Source of the DNA: an uncultured Acidobacteriota bacterium
GTDB lineage: Bacteria; Acidobacteriota; Blastocatellia; Pyrinomonadales; Pyrinomonadaceae
Direction: 5' to 3'
NCBI GenBank assembly: GCA_902826385.1
Contig: CADEEU010000041.1
Location: 1-15,402 of the forward strand
Length of the DNA: 15,402 nucleotides
Shown here one piece after another: positions 5,360 through 13,917 of the stretch (position 1 is the stretch's first letter; each line of letters starts with the position of its first letter). Made by a program: the position numbers and the translations under genes. Below the pieces are notes generated by a model. It was not told the DNA's origin, did not search any database, and saw only the letters and a list, made by a program, of their open reading frames with translations.

Positions 5360-6262
5360 ATGCCAAAAGACAAGTTTCGCAGTGGCTATGTCGGCTTGAT
5401 CGGGCGGCCGAACGCGGGTAAATCTACGCTTCTGAATAAGCTGGTCGGTGAAAAGATCGCGGCTGTGTCGAACAAACCGCAGACGACACGCCACAAGATT
5501 CAGGGAATTGTTACCTCGCCCGAAGGACAGATCGTGTTTGTCGATACTCCCGGCGTGCATAAGCCCGGTTATCTCCTAAACCGCCGAATGATGGCCGCCG
5601 TTCATGATGCAATCCTCTCGGTCGATCTCCTCGTCCTGATGCGCGACGCCAGCGTTTCGACCGGAAACGGCGATAAGTTCGTGCTCGACCTGGTTAAGGA
5701 GTCGGAGAAACCGGCGGTGCTTGTTCTTAACAAAATCGACAAGATAAAAGACAAAACTATCCTCTTGCCACTGATCGAACATTATTCGAAAGAGTACGAG
5801 TTTGCCGAGATCGTTCCCGTTTCCGCACTAAAAGGCGATGCGGTCGATAACCTGCTAAAACAGATCGCAAAACATCTGCCTGAGGGCGAGCCGATTTTTG
5901 ATGAAGACGAGCTTACGGACCAACCGACCAGGACACTTGTTGCCGAAATGGTGCGAGAACAAATTTTGATTACGACCGGTGACGAAATCCCATACGTGAC
6001 GGCCGTCGTGACTGAAAAATACGACGATCAAACCGACCCGAATTCGGTCGAGATATTTTGTGCAATTTACGTCGAACGCTCTTCGCAAAAAGGAATAATC
6101 ATCGGTAAAGGCGGATCGAAGCTAAAAAAGATCGGCACCGAAGCGCGCCTTTCGATGGAAGATCTTCTCAACAAAAAAGTGCGGCTAAATCTGTTCGTCA
6201 AGGTGGTCGCCGATTGGCGAAACAGCGGCCGTGAACTGGACGAGATCGGGGTTTACGAATGA
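5360..6262 (+). CDS. era: GTPase Era
   Basis: Era is a GTP-binding protein that binds the 3' end of 16S rRNA and assists small-subunit assembly. All G motifs are present: GRPNAGKS (15-22), the TTRHK switch region (42-46), DTPG (62-65), NKID (124-127) and SAL (155-157). The C-terminal KH domain shows the GKGG loop at 249-252 followed by SKLKKIG. Its 300 residues are normal for the family. The start at ATG 5360 gives MPKDKFRSGYVGLIGRPNAG, the expected beginning; no strong ribosome site is visible. The last codons overlap prmA by 4 nt (ATGA), so the two are translationally coupled. Confidence 0.97.
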   Translation: MPKDKFRSGYVGLIGRPNAGKSTLLNKLVGEKIAAVSNKPQTTRHKIQGIVTSPEGQIVFVDTPGVHKPGYLLNRRMMAAVHDAILSVDLLVLMRDASVSTGNGDKFVLDLVKESEKPAVLVLNKIDKIKDKTILLPLIEHYSKEYEFAEIVPVSALKGDAVDNLLKQIAKHLPEGEPIFDEDELTDQPTRTLVAEMVREQILITTGDEIPYVTAVVTEKYDDQTDPNSVEIFCAIYVERSSQKGIIIGKGGSKLKKIGTEARLSMEDLLNKKVRLNLFVKVVADWRNSGRELDEIGVYE

Positions 6263-7131
6263 GCACGGAGCCGATCAAATGGTACGCAGTTTCGGCCACC
6301 GTGCATGCAGAATATGTCGAGGCGGTCGAGTTTGCCTTTAATAATCTTGATTCACTCGGCAGCGACGTCGATCTGATGTCGAACAAAAACAGTGACGTTT
6401 CCACGGTGACCGGCTATTTTTCTCAACCGCCCGACGCCGATCATGTGCTCACCGAAATAAAAAATGCTGCAGCCATTTATAGCCTTTCGACAGAAGTCGA
6501 TTTCGCATTACGCTTTTCTGTGATCGAGAATCAGGATTGGCTGGCCGGATGGAAAAAATATTGGAAGCCGGTCTAGATCGGGAGGTTTGTAATAGCAGCT
6601 CCTTGGCATGAGATAAACGACTCGACGAAAACTGTGATTCGCATTGAGCCGAACATGGCGTTCGGTACCGGCACGCATGAAACGACGCAACTTTGTCTAA
6701 AAGCGATTGATGAAAATTACCACGCAGATCAGTCTTTTCTGGACGTGGGCACGGGCACCGGAATTCTTGCGATCGCTGCGGCAAAAATTTCGGAAGGTGA
6801 CGTAATAGTTTCGGGAGTGGATACGGATGCTGATTCAATAGACATCGCGGTCACGAATGCTGAGTTGAACGGCGTCGCCAATCGAATCAACTTTGCCGTC
6901 GGATCGATTAACCAGGAAATCCAATCGTACGATTTTGTTTGCGCCAATCTTACGGCCGATGTGATCGTCCCAATTTTGCCGACTCTTCTGGCGAAAACCA
7001 TTCAAACGCTCGTCCTCTCCGGCATTCTGGCTGAACAGGAGAAGGCGGTCTTAGATAACCTTCCAAAAAATCTGCGCCGCGAGATCGAACGGGACGGCGA
7101 ATGGATTTCAATAACAGTTGAACGGTCTTGA
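6259..7131 (+). pseudogene. prmA: ribosomal protein L11 methyltransferase, interrupted by an in-frame TAG
   Basis: PrmA methylates ribosomal protein L11 using S-adenosylmethionine. Codons 1-105 encode the N-terminal substrate domain, ending WLAGWKKYWKPV. Codon 106 (6574-6576) is TAG. The same frame then continues without any shift, IGRFVIAAPWHE, and on to the methyltransferase domain: NMAFGTGTHETT, FLDVGTGTGILAIAAAK (SAM motif) and FVCANLTADVI (the N-L-x-A motif). It ends at TGA 7129-7131 at a full length of 290 sense-equivalent codons. A single change from GAG or AAG would explain it. The remainder looks unspoiled, so the lesion is recent, a sequencing error, or read through. A GTG at 6634 could restart translation but would miss the N-terminal domain. 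The ATGA overlap with era supports the start. Confidence 0.9.
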
Positions 7132-7135
7132 AAGC

Positions 7136-9151
7136 TTAGGGCTTTTCATTTGCGGGTTGAGCGGCGGCCGGAATGTCGCCGCTGTCGGGGATCGTAAGCA
7201 GCGGTATTCGCGGTTTTCGGATTCCGCTGGCGGGCCGCAGCACGGGCGGGCCCGATCCTCCGCCGCCAAATTTGAAAGGCGTCAAAGGCTGATTTCGTTT
7301 AAGTATCATTCCGCCACGGCCCGCAATCCAAAAATCAGAACCGCCGCGATACACAATAGCTTGAATCGCTTTTCCGGTTACGTTCGGCTGCATCTGCCAC
7401 GTCTTGCCGCCATCGTTCGTGACGATGATCGTCCCAAGTTCACCCGCGGCAATGACCTGATCACGGCCGGTCGAAACGGCCGAGAACAAATTTGCGCGCG
7501 ACGGCGATTCGACATCGTTCCAGCTAAGCCCGCCGTCCGAAGTGCGAAGCACTAAACCATTCGCCCCCACAGCCGTCCCGGTTTTTTCATCATAGAAACC
7601 AACCGCGTAAATATTTTCATTGACGTTCGTTTTCACCCGCGACCACGTGACCCCGCCGTCCAGGGTCGCAAGTACTAGACCACCGTCGCCGACGATTATT
7701 CCCCGCTTTTGGTCAAGAAATTTTATGTCTTCCAGCCAGGCAGTCGTGCTCGAAACAACTTTTTCCCAATAAGCTCCGCCGGTTGTAGTTCTAATAATCG
7801 TACCGTTAGAGCCGACCGCGAATCCTAGTTTCTCGTTCAAAAAATAAACGCCGAGCAGATCGTCATCAATTCCCGACACGCCTTTGCCCCAACTTGCGCC
7901 GCCGTTTATCGTTCTCAAGACTGTACCGCTGTCACCGACCGCCCAGCCTTTGTCGCCGTTTACAAAATGGACCGCGTTTAGATTTTCGGCCGTCTCCGCG
8001 AAAACCGGCAGCCATTGCATTCCGGCGTCATTCGTAATTAGAATTCGTCCGTTTGCACCGACCGCAACACCGTATTCGCTGTCGAAGAAAAAGATATCGT
8101 TCACGTCTTCGCGACCGCCGCCGGAAAGACGCTGCCATGAATAACCTCCGTCATCGGTGCGAACGATCAAGCCGTCCTGCCCCACGGCCCAGCCGGTAAA
8201 TTTGTCGGCGAAGTAGTTTGCGGCCAGTCTCGGGTTTGTACGGACGTTGAACGGAAGCCACGTGTGTCCGCCATCGCCTGTCAGCCATATCAGCCCGTTC
8301 GCGTCCGTCATCGAGCCCGATCTTTCGTTTGAAAACGAGACGGAAAGCATATCCGAACGGCTGAACAAGTTTGCTCGCGTCCAGGTTTCCCCGCCGTCTA
8401 CGCTGCGAACCACGCATCCTCCATAGCCCGCTGCGATAACCGTGTTCGCATCGAGAAACTTCGCACCCGACATCATCGAACTACCGCACGGATTAGAAAC
8501 TTTCCAATTTTCACCGCCGTCGGTCGAAACGATTACACTGCCGTTTACTCCAGCCGCGGCAACGCGCATTTCGTCAAGGGCAGAAACCTTTAGAATGTGT
8601 TGATTGATCGCCGGTTTTGAAACAGACCAGGTCACGCCGCCGTCGGTCGTCTTCACAATGCGTCCGTATGTTCCAACAGCCCAGCCTGTCTTATTTTCCA
8701 CCCCGGCGAAAGCAACTCCATAGAGATGATCTTTTACCTCGTTTTTTGACTGTCTCCAGGTTTTGCCGCCGTTGTCCGTCGTTAGAATAGTGCCGCGTGT
8801 ACCGACTATCACGGCGTTCTTTTCTTCGCGAACAAAAACCTCGGATAGCGTAACCTCGACCGGGCTGGATTGCGTTTCCCAGGTAAACCCGCCGTCCGTC
8901 GTCCGGAGAATTGCATTGTCCGACCCAACCGCAAAACCGTTTTCCTTGTCTTTGGCAAAATGAATGGAAAGAAGCTGGTTGCCCTGCGGGAGAGGATTCT
9001 GCCACGTCCAGCCGTTGATCGACCGCTGAGCGCTGATTGTGCCGAAGAAAATTAACACGGAGACGCAGAGAGACAGAGAAAAATAAAGACGGGTTTCAAA
9101 CACACCGACAGCCTTAATTCTGCTGTTAGATTTTCCGGGAAGTCTTTTCAT
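7136..9151 (-). CDS. secreted YCF48/BNR-type beta-propeller protein
   Basis: This protein of about 670 residues has an N-terminal export signal: a basic stretch (KRLPGKSNSRIK) followed by a hydrophobic core (LYFSLSLCVSVLIFFG) and AQ. The body is built from 13 repeats ending in DGG-x-T/S-W or close variants (TTDGGFTWE, TDNGGKTWR, TTDGGVTWS and so on), alternating with GWAVG or FAVG strands. This is the signature of photosystem II assembly factor Ycf48-like and BNR/Asp-box propellers. It is probably an extracellular or periplasmic binding protein; the ligand is unknown. The C-terminal tail is Gly/Pro-rich. The ATG at 9151 is preferred, but a GTG at 9160 directly follows the RNase HI stop. It ends 4 nt from prmA, tail to tail, with no terminator seen. 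Confidence 0.88.
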   Translation of the reverse strand: MKRLPGKSNSRIKAVGVFETRLYFSLSLCVSVLIFFGTISAQRSINGWTWQNPLPQGNQLLSIHFAKDKENGFAVGSDNAILRTTDGGFTWETQSSPVEVTLSEVFVREEKNAVIVGTRGTILTTDNGGKTWRQSKNEVKDHLYGVAFAGVENKTGWAVGTYGRIVKTTDGGVTWSVSKPAINQHILKVSALDEMRVAAAGVNGSVIVSTDGGENWKVSNPCGSSMMSGAKFLDANTVIAAGYGGCVVRSVDGGETWTRANLFSRSDMLSVSFSNERSGSMTDANGLIWLTGDGGHTWLPFNVRTNPRLAANYFADKFTGWAVGQDGLIVRTDDGGYSWQRLSGGGREDVNDIFFFDSEYGVAVGANGRILITNDAGMQWLPVFAETAENLNAVHFVNGDKGWAVGDSGTVLRTINGGASWGKGVSGIDDDLLGVYFLNEKLGFAVGSNGTIIRTTTGGAYWEKVVSSTTAWLEDIKFLDQKRGIIVGDGGLVLATLDGGVTWSRVKTNVNENIYAVGFYDEKTGTAVGANGLVLRTSDGGLSWNDVESPSRANLFSAVSTGRDQVIAAGELGTIIVTNDGGKTWQMQPNVTGKAIQAIVYRGGSDFWIAGRGGMILKRNQPLTPFKFGGGGSGPPVLRPASGIRKPRIPLLTIPDSGDIPAAAQPANEKP
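9052..9085. repeat. CACGGAGACGCAGAGAGACAG-type repeat within the propeller gene
   Basis: The purine-rich segment TTAACACGGAGACGCAGAG and its continuation through 9085 match, from memory, a short element scattered in many environmental genomes. Here it is read on the opposite strand as part of the signal-peptide core. Its identity as an interspersed repeat cannot be proved from one copy. Confidence 0.4.
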
Positions 9152-9160
9152 CCTCTGCAC

Positions 9161-9619
9161 TTAGATTTCGACCACGCCAAGGCTTACTACCATATCATCC
9201 AGCATTTCCGTATCGACCTTGCCCGCGGCGGCAATCTTCCTTGCCGCCTTGTCGGCTATTTCCTGTACTTCATGTCCGGCGTGACCTTTTACCCATTCCC
9301 ATTCGATCGTGTGTTTGCCTGCGGCTGCGTCCAGCTTTTTCCACCAATCGTGATTCGTCTTTCGTTTCCATGTGCCGCCCATTGTTTCGACGACGTATCG
9401 CGAATCCGATAGCAGCCTGACGCGACAAGGCTCCTTTAAATTCTCCAGCCCCAACGTTGCAGCCGCAATTTCCGCCTGCTGATTGGTCGCGTTTCCGAGA
9501 TAAGATCCGACCGCCTTCCAGTAACCCTGGAAGCCGAGCACAGCTACCGCGGCGGCTCGCGGATTTCCCTTTCCGTTGCCCAGGCTCGAACCGTCGCAGA
9601 CTATGGTGACGTGTTTCAT
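9161..9619 (-). CDS. rnhA: ribonuclease HI
   Basis: RNase HI cuts the RNA strand of RNA-DNA hybrids. The 152 residues are typical of the bacterial enzyme. The four catalytic acids can be placed: D9 (CDGSS), E50 (NQQAEIAA), D71 (LLSDSRY) and the Asp in EIADKAA near residue 128, with the conserved active-site His in VKGHAGHE just before. The start at 9619 is preceded by GGGGAT, which lies in the last codons of the SbcC-like gene, and only 3 nt (ACT) separate that gene's TAG from this ATG. Tight co-transcription suggests the two products act together, for example at R-loops; that is inference. Confidence 0.93.
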   Translation of the reverse strand: MKHVTIVCDGSSLGNGKGNPRAAAVAVLGFQGYWKAVGSYLGNATNQQAEIAAATLGLENLKEPCRVRLLSDSRYVVETMGGTWKRKTNHDWWKKLDAAAGKHTIEWEWVKGHAGHEVQEIADKAARKIAAAGKVDTEMLDDMVVSLGVVEI

Positions 9620-9622
9620 AGT

Positions 9623-12268
9623 CTAATCCCCGACCCTAACTTCATAGTCGGTGTACTCCTCAAAAGTATCGTCATGCGATATCACAAAAAGCTGGTCGAG
9701 ATGAGTAATGCGGCCGATCTGCATAGCGAGATTTTCACGACGCTCGGCGTCCATGTTGGTCGTCGGCTCGTCGAAGAAAGCGATGTGAATATCGGACAGC
9801 TGCTTTAACAGTGCAAGTCGTACAGACAACGCGGCGGCCATTTGCTCGCCGCCCGACAGGCTTTGAAACGGCCGGTCGTAACCGCCTTCTTCGAGGATGA
9901 TGCCGTAATCTTCGGCCCATTTCAACGTAACCTCGGCGTCGCCGCCTATTTCGCGAAACAACTGGTTAGCCTCAAGCGAGACGTGATGGACGTAGTTTCT
10001 CGCAACCAGCGGCGCGGCTTCTTTCAAAGTCGAGCGGATAAAGTCCGTCGTTTCCGCAATTTTCTTTAAGCGTTCTCTTTCGCGAAACTCGTCCTGCATC
10101 GACGTTCGCACGCTGTATAGACGCTCGATCTCGGTATTTAGTTCCGCCAGCCGTTTTTCAGATGAATCGAGCATTACCGTAGCTTCCACCTGGCGCTTCT
10201 GCATTGCCGAAAGCTCGGTGCGCTCCGACAAATGTCGCTCGCGATCATAAGCTTTTTCCGCGGCGTCGGCGTCACGCTTTATCGTAGCCGCCGCTTCGAT
10301 CAGGCCGGCATGTTCGGTCGTGGCTGTCCTGAACAATTCTTCAAGCTCAGTCACTTGTCCGGCTGCAGCTTCGTTGGCTATAAAGACCCGATAAGCGTTC
10401 GCGGTTCGTTCGCGAGTCTGCGAAGCTTCTCCATAAAAAGCGTCCAGGTCTTTATATGTCTCGAGTTTTTCCACCGTGCCGCGTCGTTCGCTTTCAAGCC
10501 GCTCGATATTTTTTTCGCTCAGCGAAAGCTGTTCGCGAAACTCAGGCTCGCGATCGACGTCCTTTCTGTGGACAGAGATTTTTGCTTTTGGATTGTCGAG
10601 ATGTTTTAACTCGGCATCGACGCGGGCAAAATCAGTCCGAAAAGATTCCAAATTTGCTGAGTCTTTTTCGACCTCGTCTTTCTGCGCTTTTACCGTCTTC
10701 CCTTCGTTCTGGACCTCTGCAAGTCGCGCTTCAAGCAAGGAGATTTGCGAGACAAAGCGCTCAGCCTCACGTGCAGATTTTAGAGCGTCGCCGATCTTCT
10801 CTTTCTCGACAGTGAGTGTCGAAATCTGCGAACGCAGCTCTCCGAACTGGCTTGAAATAAAACCCTCGAGCGTTTCGCCTTCTTTCAAGTTAAGGCATTT
10901 CTGCGAAAGTATCGGGCACAGGCCGTTTCGTATCTCTTTTTGAAATCTTTCGTCACGTTCGAGCGCGGCATTTGCCGTTGCCAGATCTCGAACAATTGTA
11001 GTTTCGCGTATTTCGAGACTTGCGGCCTCGGCAGCTCCGGCAACTTTCTCTCTTGCGGTTTTAAGGTCGTCAGACGTTTTCCTGTACGCATCGCGAAGAG
11101 CGACGATTCGCTGCTCCAGCGAGGCAAGTTGAGCAGCCGCGGCTTCGGCCTTTGCAAGTTCGGCGCGTTTTATCTCGACCTCACGTTCGAGGCGATCCTG
11201 ATCGGAAGTCAACTTTGAAAGCGACTCGATCTCAGAACGGGCATGTCCTATTCGCTCAAGCTCGCTCAAGAAATGTTTCTGGTCCGCCTGCACGGCGGCA
11301 AGCGCCGTCTCGATTCGTCCAAGGTCGTCGCGAAGTTTTTGCCGCTCGCCGCGTTCGCGTTCAATCTCGATCAAACGTCCGGCGGCTGTCTGATAAGCGT
11401 CGTAATCGGCCTTGACCTCATTAACCTGCGTCGCGGCCACACGAGAACGTTCAAGGTCCGTCTCGCGTTGCTTCAGAATGATCTCGACCCGGGAAAGCTC
11501 GGTACTCCGTCGCTCGGCCTCGGTGCGAAGCTCGATAAGCTTTGCTTCCATCCGGTCAAGCTCGGCAATTCTTGTTTGTTTGTCATCGACTTCCCTGCCG
11601 ACGATTTTGAGCGCTTCTTTCTCTTCGTTTACACGCGCCGTCAGCAGCTTGACGTCCTCTTCCACCAGATCGATCCGAGTTATTTCGCCCTCGGCACGAG
11701 CTATCCGGATGTCGACCGCCGTGACCCGTTGCTCAATATATCGAACGGTTTTCAAAAGTTCGTCGGAGCTGCGGCGGTATTCTTCGACCTTTAGCAGCGA
11801 GTCAAATGTTTTCTTGCGTTCCGCGGCGGTGGCGAGGAAGATCGCGGTAAATGTCCCCTGCGGAACTCCGATAGCATGTTTGAAAAGCGATTCAAGATCG
11901 GTTCCGGGCTCGATGCCGAGGTGCTGCCACAAAAATCGCGTCACCTCTTCCTTCTTGTCAGCGATCTTTGTCCTCAGCCTTGGGTCGAAAACGTAGTAAC
12001 CCGTGCCTGTGTCTCTATAAACCGTGTACTCACGCTCGTCCAACCCGCTCTCAAAAGTTACCCGAACGACCGCCTTTTTCTCGCCGCGGCGAACAACATC
12101 CTCTTTCTTGTAATCGAGCGTGTCGAAAAGTGTCCACGCAATAGACTCGATTATCGAGGTCTTTCCCGCACCGTTCTCACCCGTGATCGAGGTCGTGCCA
12201 CGGCCAAATTCGAACGTTGAATCGGCGTGGGATTTGAAATTCTCAAGTTCGACCCTTGAAATATGCAT
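9623..12268 (-). CDS. SbcC/Rad50-like SMC-family ATPase
   Basis: This is a large coiled-coil ATPase of the SbcC/Rad50 type, involved in DNA end processing or clamping. Counted from the ATG at 12268 (881 residues), it has Walker A GENGAGKT (30-37), two long coiled coils (about 170-445 and 465-785), signature LSGGEQ (804-809), Walker B IAFFDEP (ending near 835), the D-loop NMD and switch His in ISHDD (865). Midway, where Rad50 has the CxxC zinc hook, it has CPILSQKC (451-458), a wider C-x6-C. No SbcD/Mre11 nuclease gene lies in the window; RNase HI follows instead. A TTG at 12277 is a less likely start; GGAG lies about 12 nt before the ATG. I leave the symbol blank because the hook is non-canonical and the partner is missing. 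Confidence 0.9.
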   Translation of the reverse strand: MHISRVELENFKSHADSTFEFGRGTTSITGENGAGKTSIIESIAWTLFDTLDYKKEDVVRRGEKKAVVRVTFESGLDEREYTVYRDTGTGYYVFDPRLRTKIADKKEEVTRFLWQHLGIEPGTDLESLFKHAIGVPQGTFTAIFLATAAERKKTFDSLLKVEEYRRSSDELLKTVRYIEQRVTAVDIRIARAEGEITRIDLVEEDVKLLTARVNEEKEALKIVGREVDDKQTRIAELDRMEAKLIELRTEAERRSTELSRVEIILKQRETDLERSRVAATQVNEVKADYDAYQTAAGRLIEIERERGERQKLRDDLGRIETALAAVQADQKHFLSELERIGHARSEIESLSKLTSDQDRLEREVEIKRAELAKAEAAAAQLASLEQRIVALRDAYRKTSDDLKTAREKVAGAAEAASLEIRETTIVRDLATANAALERDERFQKEIRNGLCPILSQKCLNLKEGETLEGFISSQFGELRSQISTLTVEKEKIGDALKSAREAERFVSQISLLEARLAEVQNEGKTVKAQKDEVEKDSANLESFRTDFARVDAELKHLDNPKAKISVHRKDVDREPEFREQLSLSEKNIERLESERRGTVEKLETYKDLDAFYGEASQTRERTANAYRVFIANEAAAGQVTELEELFRTATTEHAGLIEAAATIKRDADAAEKAYDRERHLSERTELSAMQKRQVEATVMLDSSEKRLAELNTEIERLYSVRTSMQDEFRERERLKKIAETTDFIRSTLKEAAPLVARNYVHHVSLEANQLFREIGGDAEVTLKWAEDYGIILEEGGYDRPFQSLSGGEQMAAALSVRLALLKQLSDIHIAFFDEPTTNMDAERRENLAMQIGRITHLDQLFVISHDDTFEEYTDYEVRVGD

Positions 12269-12386
12269 CGATAGCAAGTGCTCCGCGACAAAAAGCCTGA
12301 AAATAACCGATACTAGATTTTAGAATAGTCGCGGCGAAAAGCAGAATTAGGGCGGGAAGTTCGATACGTTTTGGTTCCTGGATTTC

Positions 12387-12457
12387 CTTTGCGATCCTGG
12401 CGGCCTTCGCGTGTAAATCTCCGTATATTTCACGCAAAGCCCGCCAGGATCGCAAAG
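12387..12457. repeat. long near-perfect hairpin repeat, GCGATCCTGGCGG type
   Basis: CTTTGCGATCCTGGCGG (12387-12403) is the exact reverse complement of 12441-12457, and the next 10 nt inward pair at 8 positions. The stem is thus about 27 bp. It resembles the ACGCAAAG-containing intergenic repeats I recall from other environmental genomes. It lies between the divergent SbcC-like gene and the small gene at 12541, so it could influence either transcript, but no T-run marks it as a terminator. Confidence 0.75.
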
Positions 12458-12540
12458 AAGCCCTCAGAACAATCCAGTTTGAGCGAGTTCATTTCTGTTA
12501 CGTTCGACCACATTGAAGGTTTTTGTGTTATATGTTCTAA

Positions 12541-12837
12541 ATGAAAATAGAGATCGGCGACAGCGTAATTTTGGTGCTTCATTCTCCCCGCGAAAAGCTT
12601 CTGGCCCTTGTGCAGGAGCTTTCGCCCGTCGGCATCTTCGCACGCGGCATCGACCTCGGTTATTTCGACGATTGGTGCAGGTCCATCTCGAACAACGAGC
12701 AGTATTTGCCGATGAGCGATTATTTCTTTCCGATGTGGCGTGTAGAGCGGATGATTCGTGACGAGGGAACGGAAGAAACGCCCTCGATGGCCAATCTTTT
12801 CGAACAACGAACGGGAAGGAGTTTGGTGGAATTCTAG
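12541..12837 (+). CDS. small conserved-looking hypothetical protein (98 aa)
   Basis: This 98-residue protein starts MKIEIGDSVILVLHSPREKL, a short beta-rich beginning, and continues with GIFARGIDLGYFDDWCRSI and PMSDYFFPMWRVERMI. It has no signal peptide or membrane segment. The opening strands could form an Sm- or SH3-like barrel, but I cannot assign it. Composition and codon use fit the neighbours, so it is probably real. There is no ribosome site; a TTATAT box at 12528-12533 lies 7 nt before the ATG, so it may be leaderless, though no convincing -35 was found. It converges on the DUF4097-like gene with 20 nt between the stops. Confidence 0.7.
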   Translation: MKIEIGDSVILVLHSPREKLLALVQELSPVGIFARGIDLGYFDDWCRSISNNEQYLPMSDYFFPMWRVERMIRDEGTEETPSMANLFEQRTGRSLVEF

Positions 12838-12857
12838 AAACGCGATTCGCCGAATAT

Positions 12858-13901
12858 CTACTGTCTCACGATGACGATCTGCCCGTTGCTAGTAAACAGA
12901 TTTACCGTCGCCTGCCCGTCGCCAATCTTTGCGATGATTCTTTTGCCAGCCGGAGAGTCAGTCTCGGTCTCAATCTTCATCGGTATCTCGGAATTTATCG
13001 TACCGTAACCGTACCAGGCCGAAACCCGGCACGAAGATTCCTGAGGCAGGGCTAGTTTGATCGAACCGTTTTGCGTCTTAAACCCGTAAAGACCGCCCGC
13101 AAGAAATTTCCCGTCAAATACGAGCGAGCCTGTTATCGAAAAGGCCTCGATCTGCCGGTGGTCCACCTTTTGCAGCGTAATGGTGCCGTTGTTCGTTTTT
13201 GCCTTGAACAATTCACCGACCTGCCCGGGTTTTACCTCGTAGGCGAGAATGTTGCCCGTAGATGTGTCGAGCGAGATCTGCCCGCTTGAATTTTCAACCG
13301 TTACGTCGCCTTCGTAGGTAGATGCGGCGATGCCGCCCGAAATGTTTCTGATCGAAACGCCGCCGTCGATATTCTTTATATCGACCTTTCTAATCGAATC
13401 GATACGCAGTTCCGTCTCACGTCCCATCATGGAAACGCTGGCTTTTAGCGGAACCTCTATATCGATCCGGTCGCCCGAAATACACTCCGATTCGGGAGTC
13501 GAAGAGCGACCCTGAATTTGTCTCGCAATAACGACCCAAACCGGCTTGCCCGACTTCGGATCTTTTTCGTGGACCTTAAAATTAACGCCGCTTCCGTTTT
13601 TTACGAAAACCCTTACCTCGTCACGCTGCCAGCCGTTGATCGTCACGCGTGCCTGCAGGATACATGGGATCTTTATGTTTACTGATGAATCGACCGCAAT
13701 TGCTTTTTCCGTCACGCCGCTCATTCGCGAAACGGGTTCCGGCGTTTCAGGCGGCGTTGGAATTTTTACTTTCGTGGGCCCGTCGGTTTTGGGGGCCTTG
13801 ACCGGCTTCGGCGGCGTCTGGGCTATCACGCCGGCGGCAGTCACGCCTGCCAAGCACACCAATATTGCCGCTTTTTTTAGTTGTAAAACTTTATTTCCCA
13901 T
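12858..13901 (-). CDS. secreted DUF4097-like beta-helix protein
   Basis: This 347-residue protein has a signal peptide (KKAAILVCLAGVTAAGVIAQ), a Pro/Lys-rich linker (about 30-58), then a repetitive beta-rich region. Phrases such as IDGGVSIRNISGGIAASTYEGD, TVENSSGQISLDTSTGNI and KTNNGTITLQKV (each given in part) are typical of the DUF4097 family of predicted right-handed beta-helix proteins found in envelope-response operons. It follows the anti-sigma gene by 16 nt, and AAGG lies just before its ATG. It is probably a periplasmic or surface output of the sigma factor encoded upstream. The exact function is not known. Confidence 0.82.
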   Translation of the reverse strand: MGNKVLQLKKAAILVCLAGVTAAGVIAQTPPKPVKAPKTDGPTKVKIPTPPETPEPVSRMSGVTEKAIAVDSSVNIKIPCILQARVTINGWQRDEVRVFVKNGSGVNFKVHEKDPKSGKPVWVVIARQIQGRSSTPESECISGDRIDIEVPLKASVSMMGRETELRIDSIRKVDIKNIDGGVSIRNISGGIAASTYEGDVTVENSSGQISLDTSTGNILAYEVKPGQVGELFKAKTNNGTITLQKVDHRQIEAFSITGSLVFDGKFLAGGLYGFKTQNGSIKLALPQESSCRVSAWYGYGTINSEIPMKIETETDSPAGKRIIAKIGDGQATVNLFTSNGQIVIVRQ

Positions 13902-13917
13902 CTACCTTAACGGCGCC

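Noticed and set aside
6574..6576. Genome-wide recoding of TAG as an amino acid
   Set aside because: TAG ends several other genes in the window at sensible places, so it functions as a stop here.
11243..11794. 183-codon plus-strand open frame inside the SbcC-like gene
   Set aside because: It is a shadow of the coiled-coil coding sequence on the other strand; the composition is odd and there is no domain or ribosome site.
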